This document shows positions 11,901 to 19,484 of a stretch of DNA of 42,262 nt, piece by piece (position 1 is the first letter of the stretch; each line of letters opens with the position of its first letter). The notes under the pieces are model-generated. The model saw only the letters and a program-made list of their open reading frames with translations, did no database searches and had not been told where the DNA came from. The stretch is from Burkholderiales bacterium (GTDB lineage: Bacteria; Pseudomonadota; Gammaproteobacteria; Burkholderiales; Burkholderiaceae_C). The DNA lies in the NCBI GenBank assembly GCA_005789825.1, contig SXWY01000065.1, positions 1-42,262 on the forward strand. The letters are read 5' to 3'. A program made the position numbers and the translations under genes.

Positions 11901-14900
11901 TCAGCACCACGGTGACTTTGCCTGGCCCCAAAGTATCGAAGTTGGATTTGTCCAGATTGAGCACCCATGTGCTGTCCGATTCAACCGTCGGGCGTGTGCT
12001 GGGCGTATACACACCGCCATTGGCGCCCACCAGTGTGACCGATAACTTGGCTCCCGGTTCCGCCTTGCCAGAGATTTGAATCACACGCGAAGAACTCGCC
12101 TGGTATTCCACTTGATTGATGTAGTTGTCACCCGAGACAGTATTGAGCAGGGGTTCGTTGACCGTGGCATCAAATACGACGGCTGGAACCAGCTTGGTGT
12201 AGGCGCTGCTGTCGCCATAAATATTGGTTTGCTTGACCTCTACTTCGATAGTGCCTTCACCCACCACACCCCATTCAATGATGCCGAGTTCACAGGACCA
12301 AGTGCCATTTTGTAAGGCATAAAACGGGTTCACATAGTAGTCCACGCCTGTGCTGATGTTGGTCAACTTGATCTGTATCTTGGCATACGCTGGTGCACTG
12401 TTTCCGCTGATCAACACGCCTGCATTGCGTTCTGCGCTGTTCACATAACCATCGCCGCCCAGGGTTTGCATATTCAACACAGGGGAACTCACGGATACGC
12501 TGTTGACATTCAAAAATTCGGCATCACTTCTGACCGACGTCAGGTTGCCCACGGTGGATTCGCTTTGTAAGGCGTAACGGACACCTTGGGTGAGAAGCGA
12601 AGTCAAGTTCAGAACTTGCTCGTAGTTGCCCGTGATGCTGTCTGCCACGATGGTGGTCAACACCGATTCACCACCCACACCATCGGTTCGTTTGGCGTAA
12701 ACCTTTACCGTAGCGCCTGGATCAGCCACGCCTTTGAGCTTGAATGAGCTGATCTGATTGCTGTACCACGTGGTGTCTTGGCCTGAGAGATCGCCCAGAT
12801 TGTTTTGGCTGCTTTCAGACAAATCCAAGCTTGGGGACTTCAAATCTAGAGACACTAGGATGCCACTGAGCACCTGAAATTCAGCACTCTTGTTGCCCAC
12901 TTGGTCGGTGAACAAGGCTTTGACATCCAAGCCATTGGATTTACCCTGCCGGTTGATGGTGTCACCCATGACCTGAACCAGCACATAACCATTGGCGATG
13001 TCTTGTGCGGTCACAGTGACAGGGTTCAATGCCTGCTCGCCCCATGTCAATTTCACCGTGTCACCGGCCTTGACCTTGCTGCCAGTGTTTGGCAACGCAA
13101 TCGCCAAGGAGACAAACTTTTCTGTCTGGGTCAAATTGCTGTTGTTGTACTGAAAAATATCGGTCCAAACAATGCCTTTGCCAGGCCGCTCCCATGGTTT
13201 GGACAGATTGTTCGACCGGTAATAGTTATCCAAGACGCTAGCGATGTCTGGTGCCGTTGGGACACTGGGTGGGGTTTTGTCAAACAGCAACTCCACCTCG
13301 TTGGTCAAAGACACATTGCCCGCCCTGTCTTTTTGGTACACATGGCTGACCAATTCCCCTTCGGTCAACGCATCCATTTGGGTTTTGGACAAATTCAAGC
13401 GCCACACACCCTCCGAATTGACCTGTGCGGTCCACGGTTGGGTCAGCAAATCTGCGGAGGGGCTGGACTTGAGTTTGAACTGCAAATACACCGTGGCATT
13501 GGCTTCGCCTTTGCCCGTGATGGCAAAAGTGCTGTTTTCATATTCCACCAAACTGATTTGGCTGTTGGTACCCATGGCAATGTCGCTGGGTTTGTCAATC
13601 ACCGTGTCAATGGTGACCGTCAGTTTGTCGCTGGGCGCTGAACTTTGGTTGTTGTTACTGTCTTTGATGGTGTTCAACAAAGTGTATTGACCGTCATCGA
13701 GTTGGTAGGTTTTCTGGAAAGTACTGTTGCCAGAGTGGGTGAATGTCTCTAGCGTGTCGTCACCTGCATCCAATACACCGTTTTTGTTTTTGTCGTTGAA
13801 CACCGTCACTTCAACAGCATTGGTGGTCTTGGTATCGCCCAGCAAAGTGACAGCGCGTTTGCTTGAATTGGTAACCGCCTGCCCTTGGGTGATGTTGTCT
13901 GCGTTGCTGACACCGGTGTCGTCTGCGCTCAGCAGTCGCAACGCTTGAGGCGCCGGTAATTGGCCGCGCTGGAGGTCAAAGAAGCTGCTGGGATGGACAT
14001 AGGTATTGCCCGCACGGTCCTTGGCGGTGATCTGCATTTCAATGCGCCCATCGCCCAGCAAATTGCCCATGCTTTGGGTGAATTCTGTGCTCCAGTATTC
14101 CTTGCCATCGCTGCCCGTGGTGTAAGTGATTTGCGAGGACTGTATGGTCTGCGTGATGACTTGGTTACCCACCGTTTTAGACAAGACGATGGTGATTTCT
14201 GAATTCACCTCCGAAGTGCCCTCTATCTTTGGCCTGGAATCTATGCTGTTGAACTCGTCGTAATTGATGACATTGCCGTCGGTCACTGGGCTGAGTGTGA
14301 ACTTGGACGTGTCGTAGCTTTGGTCCAAGGTGATGCCAACTTCTTTAGACACCGCGCTGAGCGTGCCGGTTTTGGCATCATATGTGCGGAGAATGAATTT
14401 GACTGTTTCACCTGCTGTCAGCCATTCAGGTTGTAATGCAAAACTGAACTTGCCATCGGCGGCGATGGTGGGTGATTGGGCATCTGACACCAATTGCCGC
14501 CCTGTGCTGTCGTACAAGCGAACCAGCATGTCGGCATCGGGGTCGAAAGCGACTTGCCCCTCGAGCACAGGCGTTGAGATACGGGTGACGTTGTCTGTTT
14601 GGGTGTTGGCTCGGCTGTTTCCGCTGTCGGTGTCTGCGCTCAATCGCACCACACTCACATCATTCAAGGGCGTGGAGCGGATGTTCATTCGAACATCCAA
14701 AGGCGTGGTTTCAGTGGTGTTGCCCGCCTCATCGGTATTGACGAAGCGCAATATGAACGAACCGTTTGCGCTCAGCGTCAGGTTTTTAAAGAAATTCTCG
14801 GTACGCCAGTTTTTGTTGACTGCTCTCACCTCGACCCAGTCACCTATCTTGTTGTCACCCGTGTGGTCAAACAAAGCAATTTTGACCACGCAACCTTCCT

Positions 14901-17664
14901 CCAAGGTGGTGCCACTCAAGGTGATGTTGGCGCGGTTGTTGAACTCATCCAAGCTCAAATTGGTATCGCCTTGAAAGCCATCGAACACCGGGTTGCTGAT
15001 GCTGTTGTCCAGGGTCAGGGTGATGGATTTGGGCTCTGAATAGTTGCCCCATTCGTCTTGGGTGGTCACAAAGTACGTGTGTTGGCCTTGCCCCAATATT
15101 TGTACTTGAAATGACACTTGGTTTTGGTTGTCCACAGCGTCGGCGGACACAGCCGTCGGTGTTTTCTCTTGGGCATCCAACACACCGTTGCCGTTGCTGT
15201 CGTACCAAATATATGTTTTCAAGCCCGGAGAAATGGTCCATTGCAATTTAGGCGCGACTTTGTTGGTTTTGTTATCCCTGAGCGTGTCGGGGTCTGAGCT
15301 TCTTCCCGTGTCTTCTCCGGGCGCCAATTGAAATTGGGTGGGTGCTGCAGGCTGATCGGTGTGCTTTTCCACTGTGATCCCGGTGTAATTCACCGTGCTG
15401 CTGATGTTGCGTGCCAAATCGGTGGCAAACACCTTGACGGTGATTGCGCCGTCTCCCAACAGACTGTTCCAATTTCTTTGTTCTGAGTTGATCAAGACAT
15501 AGCGCCAGGTTCCATCACTGTTGACGAGTATTTGGTTGGCCACGACAGTGCCATTGATTTCCAAAGTGATGCTGCTGCCTCGCTCACCGGTTCCGCTGAT
15601 CAACGTGCCATTTTGAAAATCCTCTCGGTTCAAAAAGCGGACAAGTGGCTTGTTGGGGTTGGTTCTTTGCATGACCGCATCACTGAACCGCACCGTGGGA
15701 TCAACAGGTGGGGTAGTGTCTAAATACAGCTGTATTTTTTCTGTGGGGTCGCTGTCATTGCCCGATAAATCGATGGCTATCGCCGAGTAGCTGATCACAC
15801 CTTCTGTCAAACTGCCCCATTCTGAGCTGTTGATAGCAACCTCCCACCGGCCATTGGTATCGGTGACCACGGTTTTTTTGATTTCATGCGGCGGCAGATC
15901 GGTGTCGTACACCGTCAGAATGACGGTTGATCCCGCCTCAGCAGTACCGCCAAATTTTCTCTGGGCGTTTTGCAGCGTGGCGGCGTTGACCACTTGCAAG
16001 CCATTGCCATCGATATCAATCGTGAAGGCTTCGGCGGGCCATCTGTCGATGACAGGAGGCTGCGGATCGAACACATCCAAAAAAATGGTTTGTGGGTTGC
16101 TCCAGCCACTGGCGTTACCGGCTTCGTCTATGCCCTTCACAAACACTTGGTAAACACCTTGCACCAATCCACTGATTTTATTTCTTGGCACTTTCAGCGA
16201 CCAACTTCCGTCGCTTTCCACGGCAATCGGATCAAACACCGCCTCATAATCGCCGTTGGTCGCATTGACCAGTTTGATCTGAATTTTTCCCTGCGGCTCA
16301 ACAAAATTCGTGCCGCTGAACACCGCCGATTGGTCCAAGGACTTTTTGCTCAAGGTCTTGTAGGTTTGCCCATCCAACTGCGTGCTGTCTGTCAAATCTA
16401 TCTGCAGACCAGGGACAGGCGGTGGATTGAGGTCCAAGCCCACGTTGTTGAACACCACCGCAGTGCTTTCGTTGTCTAACGCGTCGGTAGCGGTCACTTG
16501 AATCGTCAAGTACTGGGTTTTTTCATTGCCTGAGATAGATAACTGTTTGACCATGTCAGGGGTCAATTTCCAAATCCACTGGCCATTCGCATCGGCAGTG
16601 CACTCATAACTGGATGCATCCCCTGGATTGGTCAAGCCAGCTTTGTTCATCCATGAAAACTTCAGCCGTGAACCTGCCTCAGCTTTGCCTGTGAACGTCA
16701 AATCGGCTTGCGCTTTGTTGTCATTGATGAATCCTGTGTTCAAGTTGATGTCGGATGTATTCCAGTCAAACACCACTTTTTCAGGCGGTTTGACATCGAT
16801 ATACAAAGACTGCGAATTGCTGGGCGGGCTGACCGCTTGCAAAACATCGATGGCATAGGCGGTGATGCTGTAGTTACCACTTGGCATGGCATTGAGCAAT
16901 TTGAATGGCAGTTGTGCTGAAAACTTGCCACTGGCATCGACTTTGGCAGGCAGGGTCACTGTGTCTGCGGTTTCCCCATACTTCAACACCAAGGTCACGC
17001 TGCTATTGGACGGGGCCTGGCCTTGCACGGAGTATCCGCTGAGCACCATGGCTTTGTTCACCGCCAAGTTGTTGCTGCCTTTGGGATAGGTCAAGCTGCT
17101 GCTCAGCGGAAACAGCACAGGCGGCTCGGGCAAATTGACACCCGGCAATTTGACCGCGATTTGTGCATCGGGACGTTGCGTCAGTGGCGTTTGCCAATTC
17201 AATGAAGCCGACAAGTTGCCAGCCAGCAAAGCCGCCATGTCAAACCCAGTGCTTTGGGTTTGCAGTGTTTCGGTGTGAAGCCGTGTGGATTGGCTGTCTT
17301 CGCCTTCCAAGGCTTGCAGGTCGGCACTGGCGATGCCCGCTTGTGCATCGGCGGCCGTCTCGCTGGGCACCGCTGAATCTGGGGTCAGCAATTGCACAGG
17401 TTCATCGTCGGAGGTAACCACAACTTGGGTATTGGGGTTTTGTCCAAAAAATTCAGCCACCACCAAGCGCAACACCACGGCATTGCCGTTGGCATCCCAT
17501 TCACCGGTCGGTACCAACAGCACCAAGTCGGCACCTGCTCGCAAGGTCTTGACACCCGAATGGTTAAGCAACAACGATTCGCCGGGGCGCAATGTCACAG
17601 TCATTGGGCCTGACATGACAAGGTCTTGGTTGCCTTGCGCTTGTATGCGTTGCAGTTTGATCAT
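2359..17664 (-). CDS. Giant T1SS-exported Ig-like repeat adhesin (5101 aa)
   Basis: A single uninterrupted 5101-residue frame. The N-terminal ~110 residues are a beta-rich domain with no Sec signal, followed by an acidic linker. Roughly 33 Ig-like modules of 100–130 residues follow (about residues 190–4215). Each tends to have an ISG or ITG strand, a DG.W strand, a D.AGN motif and an ID..PP boundary. Next comes a LamG/concanavalin-like region (about 4220–4580), linker beta domains, RTX nonapeptides (GGLGADTLIGG, about 4925–4965) and a C-terminal T1SS domain ending TTSALLQKMLEEGRLVVQ. This layout matches BapA, SiiE and LapA-like calcium-dependent surface adhesins. Three EF-hand-like loops (for example DSNGNGVLD, DKNKNGVLD, DANGDG) are embedded. 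The ATG overlaps the upstream ABC exporter stop (ATGA, 17661–17664), so production and export are coupled. No ligand can be assigned. Confidence 0.93.
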   Translation of the reverse strand: MIKLQRIQAQGNQDLVMSGPMTVTLRPGESLLLNHSGVKTLRAGADLVLLVPTGEWDANGNAVVLRLVVAEFFGQNPNTQVVVTSDDEPVQLLTPDSAVPSETAADAQAGIASADLQALEGEDSQSTRLHTETLQTQSTGFDMAALLAGNLSASLNWQTPLTQRPDAQIAVKLPGVNLPEPPVLFPLSSSLTYPKGSNNLAVNKAMVLSGYSVQGQAPSNSSVTLVLKYGETADTVTLPAKVDASGKFSAQLPFKLLNAMPSGNYSITAYAIDVLQAVSPPSNSQSLYIDVKPPEKVVFDWNTSDINLNTGFINDNKAQADLTFTGKAEAGSRLKFSWMNKAGLTNPGDASSYECTADANGQWIWKLTPDMVKQLSISGNEKTQYLTIQVTATDALDNESTAVVFNNVGLDLNPPPVPGLQIDLTDSTQLDGQTYKTLSKKSLDQSAVFSGTNFVEPQGKIQIKLVNATNGDYEAVFDPIAVESDGSWSLKVPRNKISGLVQGVYQVFVKGIDEAGNASGWSNPQTIFLDVFDPQPPVIDRWPAEAFTIDIDGNGLQVVNAATLQNAQRKFGGTAEAGSTVILTVYDTDLPPHEIKKTVVTDTNGRWEVAINSSEWGSLTEGVISYSAIAIDLSGNDSDPTEKIQLYLDTTPPVDPTVRFSDAVMQRTNPNKPLVRFLNREDFQNGTLISGTGERGSSITLEINGTVVANQILVNSDGTWRYVLINSEQRNWNSLLGDGAITVKVFATDLARNISSTVNYTGITVEKHTDQPAAPTQFQLAPGEDTGRSSDPDTLRDNKTNKVAPKLQWTISPGLKTYIWYDSNGNGVLDAQEKTPTAVSADAVDNQNQVSFQVQILGQGQHTYFVTTQDEWGNYSEPKSITLTLDNSISNPVFDGFQGDTNLSLDEFNNRANITLSGTTLEEGCVVKIALFDHTGDNKIGDWVEVRAVNKNWRTENFFKNLTLSANGSFILRFVNTDEAGNTTETTPLDVRMNIRSTPLNDVSVVRLSADTDSGNSRANTQTDNVTRISTPVLEGQVAFDPDADMLVRLYDSTGRQLVSDAQSPTIAADGKFSFALQPEWLTAGETVKFILRTYDAKTGTLSAVSKEVGITLDQSYDTSKFTLSPVTDGNVINYDEFNSIDSRPKIEGTSEVNSEITIVLSKTVGNQVITQTIQSSQITYTTGSDGKEYWSTEFTQSMGNLLGDGRIEMQITAKDRAGNTYVHPSSFFDLQRGQLPAPQALRLLSADDTGVSNADNITQGQAVTNSSKRAVTLLGDTKTTNAVEVTVFNDKNKNGVLDAGDDTLETFTHSGNSTFQKTYQLDDGQYTLLNTIKDSNNNQSSAPSDKLTVTIDTVIDKPSDIAMGTNSQISLVEYENSTFAITGKGEANATVYLQFKLKSSPSADLLTQPWTAQVNSEGVWRLNLSKTQMDALTEGELVSHVYQKDRAGNVSLTNEVELLFDKTPPSVPTAPDIASVLDNYYRSNNLSKPWERPGKGIVWTDIFQYNNSNLTQTEKFVSLAIALPNTGSKVKAGDTVKLTWGEQALNPVTVTAQDIANGYVLVQVMGDTINRQGKSNGLDVKALFTDQVGNKSAEFQVLSGILVSLDLKSPSLDLSESSQNNLGDLSGQDTTWYSNQISSFKLKGVADPGATVKVYAKRTDGVGGESVLTTIVADSITGNYEQVLNLTSLLTQGVRYALQSESTVGNLTSVRSDAEFLNVNSVSVSSPVLNMQTLGGDGYVNSAERNAGVLISGNSAPAYAKIQIKLTNISTGVDYYVNPFYALQNGTWSCELGIIEWGVVGEGTIEVEVKQTNIYGDSSAYTKLVPAVVFDATVNEPLLNTVSGDNYINQVEYQASSSRVIQISGKAEPGAKLSVTLVGANGGVYTPSTRPTVESDSTWVLNLDKSNFDTLGPGKVTVVLSQEDLAGNVSPISKNTFFTIDLSSDDLSLDPVTADNLVNDVEKDQGVTLSGNAEAGSWIQITLKQNGVADLALPGFKANGSTWVYALNKTGLAPYSDGLVTVHIQQTDLAGNLSSQTGNFTLRSSDIQEPIVISTWGQSPTISLAEQVSTYVINGTGPANSELNFQFIKADGSVINLPTVNVNANGQWQWALTPSQMANLQGQNTLRYWATRAEQSTVIKQLNLLVDSNYPSPRLDEVGEDGSVSLTDILSTPNQTLTIKGDGEKYSTVSVSFRGSNNLTIPSKEAVVNNTDGSWSVTLTQDELQNLTDGSGKVFLTLVQKDNNSNRVSVAISKSFEVDMLAPALPSISEQADAKNFNTVVSGNVFSVAADGTVSDTDAKNGVDIAVPLAKVGGNFVLSSGDSLTIRWGDQLYTKLLTSADIPVGKNYLVVKVPLDVIAKAGDQTDLTVAVVYTDKSGNSSQPLVLISDLVVTPPPPAPSIDTISSDGFINKDEWIGGLEISGQSLQTQGLVSLVFTSSQDASNSIKTINDINVQPNGKWTTRLSEDLLRKWADGQYFVFATYTVDGRTSVSTKSVFAIDRVEPNAIPSANTDAANLANAVSEVAGGVIRPRANSADADRYDNSLITEAAKDVNVRVALPANAKVGDFVKLTWGGVPPVGVDNTVEQALSNADIGKGYMSVRVPSSLIAEMGDYSGNNKLTITAQFFDSAQNYGHVFQVSTGLNVDAVPLPVTDVSSNFGDWLNLKTAQSGWTFRGGCEENAEIEITMVGSSGYKTPPIRYWKNNGVIQTSDGQWSVSQGLDQALALQLGEGVVFVSIIQRDTNGNPSAPYEFSFRIDLTPPPSPAIDNISKLTYSKYEEGKTITGQVEKNATVTVYYEWLDDSDNLVFTSDKKTADINDDTWRDTLSKQDFDDFLALTPGKTGGKVRVNVYQTDLAGNDSVESEKVFAFESQPLSAPVILSVSGLDFSNAQADAVLSQSDLTANSVITVEGTTSVSNSQTRLVLQKVNGMALTWDIDVPANISTWSKSIGRNELTRLGDGQYKLFVSTRVRDADGNLENESLPKALAFQNGQDYFTIDTNGPVCQSIEISANGINGNAKAGDVVKVVLNFSEFIKVDTSRGSPKIVLQGFSDGLDREAIFINSNPSIETKQMVFQYTVDNNVQSNGTSLAFKQVDWNQVVVTDLYGNPRANTLPVGNEPHNVIVDTQAPTYTPAIQTVNSTHPNSSGGEFLIEKESLNTTVRISLSDFPVAELGASLLVTWKGTDLLPYLITAEDISNGWVDIALDKSWLSGLDETIRLTVKLQDIAGNLSPQASLDVKVDTIKPGVLTLNTWMSDNLISATEYSQLTDITGAGYEAGTTLTAMFKYKKLEDTLGYPLTTVNVNPDGTWSIPKEKIADFLRETVSYGPFELHVWQTDQRGNDSDITIQSYFIDTNIPNPPSRIEISGEADTWLNANETSRLELKISFDNLNSPKENDKIDLQFWKYAYKQPQRPANTNPDFSLTGLVITSADISAGYKLVTLTTSALQQTSGQPVQEIDFEIKIIDQGNNVSSVKRSRVHLDTLVKTPVVDTDSSTVVGGVTPTTAQSNQHFKGRGVELLVDPDPNQSQVLPNSTNLTIVFRSQYGNKITKTHVPYNTTDGSFDQLLTPNDFIYLVGNGRTEAVVYYEVFQTDKAGNVSGKVVDSFNVSLALSPPVLQSFTGDNIVNIAELTAPQKLAGVTVPNATVSVKMFVTRGNTLVQIGTEKTVVSDAKGDWFVSFTTAELAELALDQPENFSAYFEARTSKSDQVSQPSKMEFQVVRSVPALSGDWVKFDANGDGANNDGLELSLTDAVLVRDLIADLKSKGLASGKWGKNFRIEAVDSVKVNGDYYAKTFRIYLGADHSLSSASPIVLSRTSLINVAKNLPSADLTLIPPSFLIPITINMDSTKFVDNMINANELQASTSFKMYMVDDRLAFKPALDNKYTIYLNGQKVLALTDKPLADFANFTNTNWLINQPNLNVTLGKKQTDLIKINRDGIYTLTAQIYNPSTESYGYYSVPHAFTVDTQVDTDMKQIKVTDTDNNGRVSQGDKLVLSFAEAVNLSETDLPSLTVNGDLQKVFGNNATLKAIGGVYTSGLQDNTSLTTNKGQVEALEIAKQMLKSNVWEITLGDNPTWTPGSSFELSGLVDNAGNVSTSFTVLTQADLYSQPGTLLIDVVSKDNVISATDAAAPVNVSVKLTGAKVGDVVKLYMDGTANSNLVGTVTVSAADLQTNSVSVAVSADQWGGDGMRNLTATIQRGTGGVVTSDMRNVSVSTTADHWSATGKIIWFDTDNIVQETGTNVMSWQASVGGSVATTFTSSNMKAPMLVRNAVNGHNQLFFNGPDYTYDAVSKRWVVTQQDATGIKKGSFMYFNDPQNLFANYSKDVADVVPNKISYTVIANGRKDANQNGFLTSIGANGSNYANGFNGGDFKLSTGNVGLAYWGQDTLDAYQGQNRDGLTQWQAILDNNNPVAYSWDMPFLKPGVVADLGFNPFRTQFGNGMVQPVRSGTLGTQLLLSHVYDASPYANGPTGDVSFFSNSALIGHRVTDYKIVLGGGKPAGNQTYPSENDQYKAIMATQFLIGAMNQTQTSPNSLADIEKNVTNLWRGMIGDIVWAAKAIKGAALQEINTYQAVKFGTVGYFVKPSTQGSSYNLSSSDDKMNLLDDVLLLNQDANAGNGAETVTVAGADYVTTGNANDTLILKDLNFRYLDGGRGEDTLKLDTAFSTKSVIYLSDYVSNARGDSSQAEANSRVNTNGYHKLAGFETIDLSSNSAAQTLSLNDLDIWQLSDTRSLKIKMDNQDLLLTQNLGSRLQGHFYQQATDSWYDGYYAPNVNAKAVTLYTQGGDRLTSLYSFDLSNNNKILDLNFDHSLKIDVGANLQIGDFSVTGLGPYSLSFGGLGSTNPTTVSFNDLQRSLRFQSTDSVNGPLLIQYTGNQLQDTQGRPIPSYTWMIGSDLPNQDYDNYKILNANSLSLAVQKAGVMMAGGAGEDVLTGGLGADTLIGGLDSDTLIGGDGSDTFVFAKDSGDIGGITGDVIKDFNFGKNGGVQADTISLYQLFDSRLVSQLGKGAVNDASTLSSYVKLEWTKLDNNLQMVCSVDQTGNSNFSKLFTMTDLIHSVGDGNFNQNQVDQTRLYGGETTSALLQKMLEEGRLVVQ
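5010..17100 (-). repeat. Array of about 33 Ig-like modules within the giant adhesin
   Basis: Counting by eye at the recurring ID..PP or D..P module boundaries gives about 33 divergent modules in the coding strand. Two flavours alternate irregularly. One is a standard module with an Asp/Glu-rich opening (D..IN..E) and an AGN motif. The other is longer and carries a KAGD..KLTWG motif followed by a DI..GY strand (for example near 9950, 10690 and 13050). Divergence is high, so this is an old array and not a recent tandem expansion. Boundaries and count are approximate. Confidence 0.75.
9936..9944 (-). repeat. G9 homopolymer inside the giant adhesin frame
   Basis: The plus strand shows nine consecutive C residues, which read as nine G residues in the coding strand (codons TGG GGG GGG GTG, residues WGGV near residue 2574). 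It is the longest G/C homopolymer I found in the window. A one-base slip would stop translation long before the C-terminal secretion domain. Confidence 0.9.
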
Positions 17665-19484
17665 GACACGGCTCCTGTTGTCAAGGGAGGTTGTTTATGC
17701 AGGGGGGCAGGCGCTGGGCTGCTGGCGGATGGGTTCAGCCACAGGTCTTTGGTTTTGCCATCGGCCAACAATTTGCCTTGCTCTAAAACCACAATCCTGT
17801 CGGTCAGACTCAAAGCGCGCTGGCTGTGGGTCACCATCACCAAGCCCATGTTTTTGAGTGTGGCCAATCGTTCGACGATGGCGAGTTCGCTTTCGGTATC
17901 CAAACCGCTGGTCGGTTCATCCAATAACAAAATGCGCGGTTTTTGTGCCAACGCCCGCGCTAAAGAAATTTTTTGGCGCTGACCGCCCGACAAATTGGCG
18001 CCGTATTCCTCGACCATGCGGTTCAAGCTGAGCGCACCGCTTTTCAAATCAGGCTCTAAAAAAGCATGGTGAACGGCAAAGGCCAAAGCGTCCAGCCGCT
18101 GCGCCTCGCTGGCATCGGCGGGCAAATTCATCAATATGTTGTCCTCGACCGTGCCGGCCAACAAAGACGCCTCTTGGGGTTTGAACGCCAACCAAGTGCT
18201 TCTGTCATGCAATGACAGACTGAACAGTTCGATGTTGTCAACCCGCACCAAACCAGCGCTGGGTGTGATGGCACCCGCGATGATGCGCAGCAACGTGGAC
18301 TTGCCCGAACCCGGGCGCCCAAGCAGCGCAATTTTTTCGCCCGGCTGACATGTCAACTGGATGTTTTTCAACACTTCACGGCCCGACGCGCCTGGCTCAA
18401 ACCGGTGGCTGATGTCATCCAATGAAATCGCACCGGTGATGCCGGGCGAGCTGCGGGAAATGCCTGTTGCCGGCGTCGCATCGTCATGAAACAGATTCAT
18501 ACCCAGATCGGTGCCCAAGTAGGGCTGCAAACTGTGCAGGGATTGTTTCAACTCTTGCCAGCGGCTGAGTGTCACCAAGGCTTGTCCTGCCACACCCAAG
18601 GTTCGGCCACTCAACATAGACACGGCGATCAAAGCACCGGTGCTGATGAATTGGGCAAACACCAAATACGCACCCACCGTCAACAGACTGACATAGCTGA
18701 GCAAATAAATCAGTTGTGACCAATGCTGTGACAACATCATTTCCAATCGCAACAAGGCAGCCCAGTTCGCCTGTTCATGGGCCACCTTGAAAAACCGCTG
18801 TGCCACCCATTCACCTGCATGGCTGATGCGCAACGCATCCAGTGAACTGAGCAAATCGGTCAGCAATGCCAGCTTCTGGGTTTGCTTTTGCAGCTGATGC
18901 TTTTGCAGCTGCATGGCACGCTGCTTCAAATACACACCACCCGCCACATACACCCCCGCCCAAAACAGCATCACCAGCATCAAAGGCCAAGCAATGATGC
19001 CCACCACCACCACGATCAGCACCAAAAAGGGCAGATCAGACAACGCCAAAAAATAGGACGATGAAAAAAACTCCCGCGATGCGCTCAAATCTCGGTAAAG
19101 CGTCAAAAACCGTGCGGTGATACCGGGTTGCGCGGCGCTGCGGGATTGCGGCCTGAGCAATTGGCTGGCCAAATGCTTGTCTATCTGCAGGTCTATCTGG
19201 GTAGCCAAGCGTTCTATGTCTCGCACCCGCAGGCCGCGCACCAGCAATTCGGCGACGGTGAACAACACCACACCCAAGACCAAGGCCCACAGGGTTTCAA
19301 AAATACCGTTGTGCACCACTTTGTCGTAGACCAACATGGCAAACAGTGGCGTGACCAACATGCCCGCATTGATATAGAGGCTGGACAACGCCAGCCATGC
19401 CCAGCGTCCTTGCAATACCCAAGACACACATTGCAAAAGACTGACTGGGCGGGCGGACTCAAGGCCGTTTGCCAGATCAGACAT
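17661..19484 (-). CDS. Type I secretion ABC transporter/ATPase, without C39-like domain (ABC-2)
   Basis: A 607-residue half-transporter. After about 25 residues it goes straight into a six-helix exporter membrane domain (about 29–310, with MLVYDKVVHN typical of RTX exporters). The ATPase domain follows: Walker A GRPGSGKST near residue 386, signature LSGGQRQ near 498, Walker B ILLLDEPTS near 516 and an H-loop THS near 552. It probably powers export of one or both flanking giants. Its ATG lies inside the end of the 3049-aa gene (8-base overlap, 19477–19484) and its stop overlaps the 5101-aa gene start by four bases. It is therefore translated between its two candidate substrates. It lacks the N-terminal C39-like region present in the other exporter of the operon. 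The C-terminal tail is Pro/Ala-rich. Confidence 0.93.
   Translation of the reverse strand: MSDLANGLESARPVSLLQCVSWVLQGRWAWLALSSLYINAGMLVTPLFAMLVYDKVVHNGIFETLWALVLGVVLFTVAELLVRGLRVRDIERLATQIDLQIDKHLASQLLRPQSRSAAQPGITARFLTLYRDLSASREFFSSSYFLALSDLPFLVLIVVVVGIIAWPLMLVMLFWAGVYVAGGVYLKQRAMQLQKHQLQKQTQKLALLTDLLSSLDALRISHAGEWVAQRFFKVAHEQANWAALLRLEMMLSQHWSQLIYLLSYVSLLTVGAYLVFAQFISTGALIAVSMLSGRTLGVAGQALVTLSRWQELKQSLHSLQPYLGTDLGMNLFHDDATPATGISRSSPGITGAISLDDISHRFEPGASGREVLKNIQLTCQPGEKIALLGRPGSGKSTLLRIIAGAITPSAGLVRVDNIELFSLSLHDRSTWLAFKPQEASLLAGTVEDNILMNLPADASEAQRLDALAFAVHHAFLEPDLKSGALSLNRMVEEYGANLSGGQRQKISLARALAQKPRILLLDEPTSGLDTESELAIVERLATLKNMGLVMVTHSQRALSLTDRIVVLEQGKLLADGKTKDLWLNPSASSPAPAPLHKQPPLTTGAVS

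Noticed and set aside
17080-17400. LapG-type periplasmic protease cleavage site (TAA in ETAADAQAG) in the adhesin N-terminus
   Set aside because: The motif is TAAD rather than the TAAG type, the surrounding N-terminal domain does not look like LapA, and no lapD or lapG gene is in the window.
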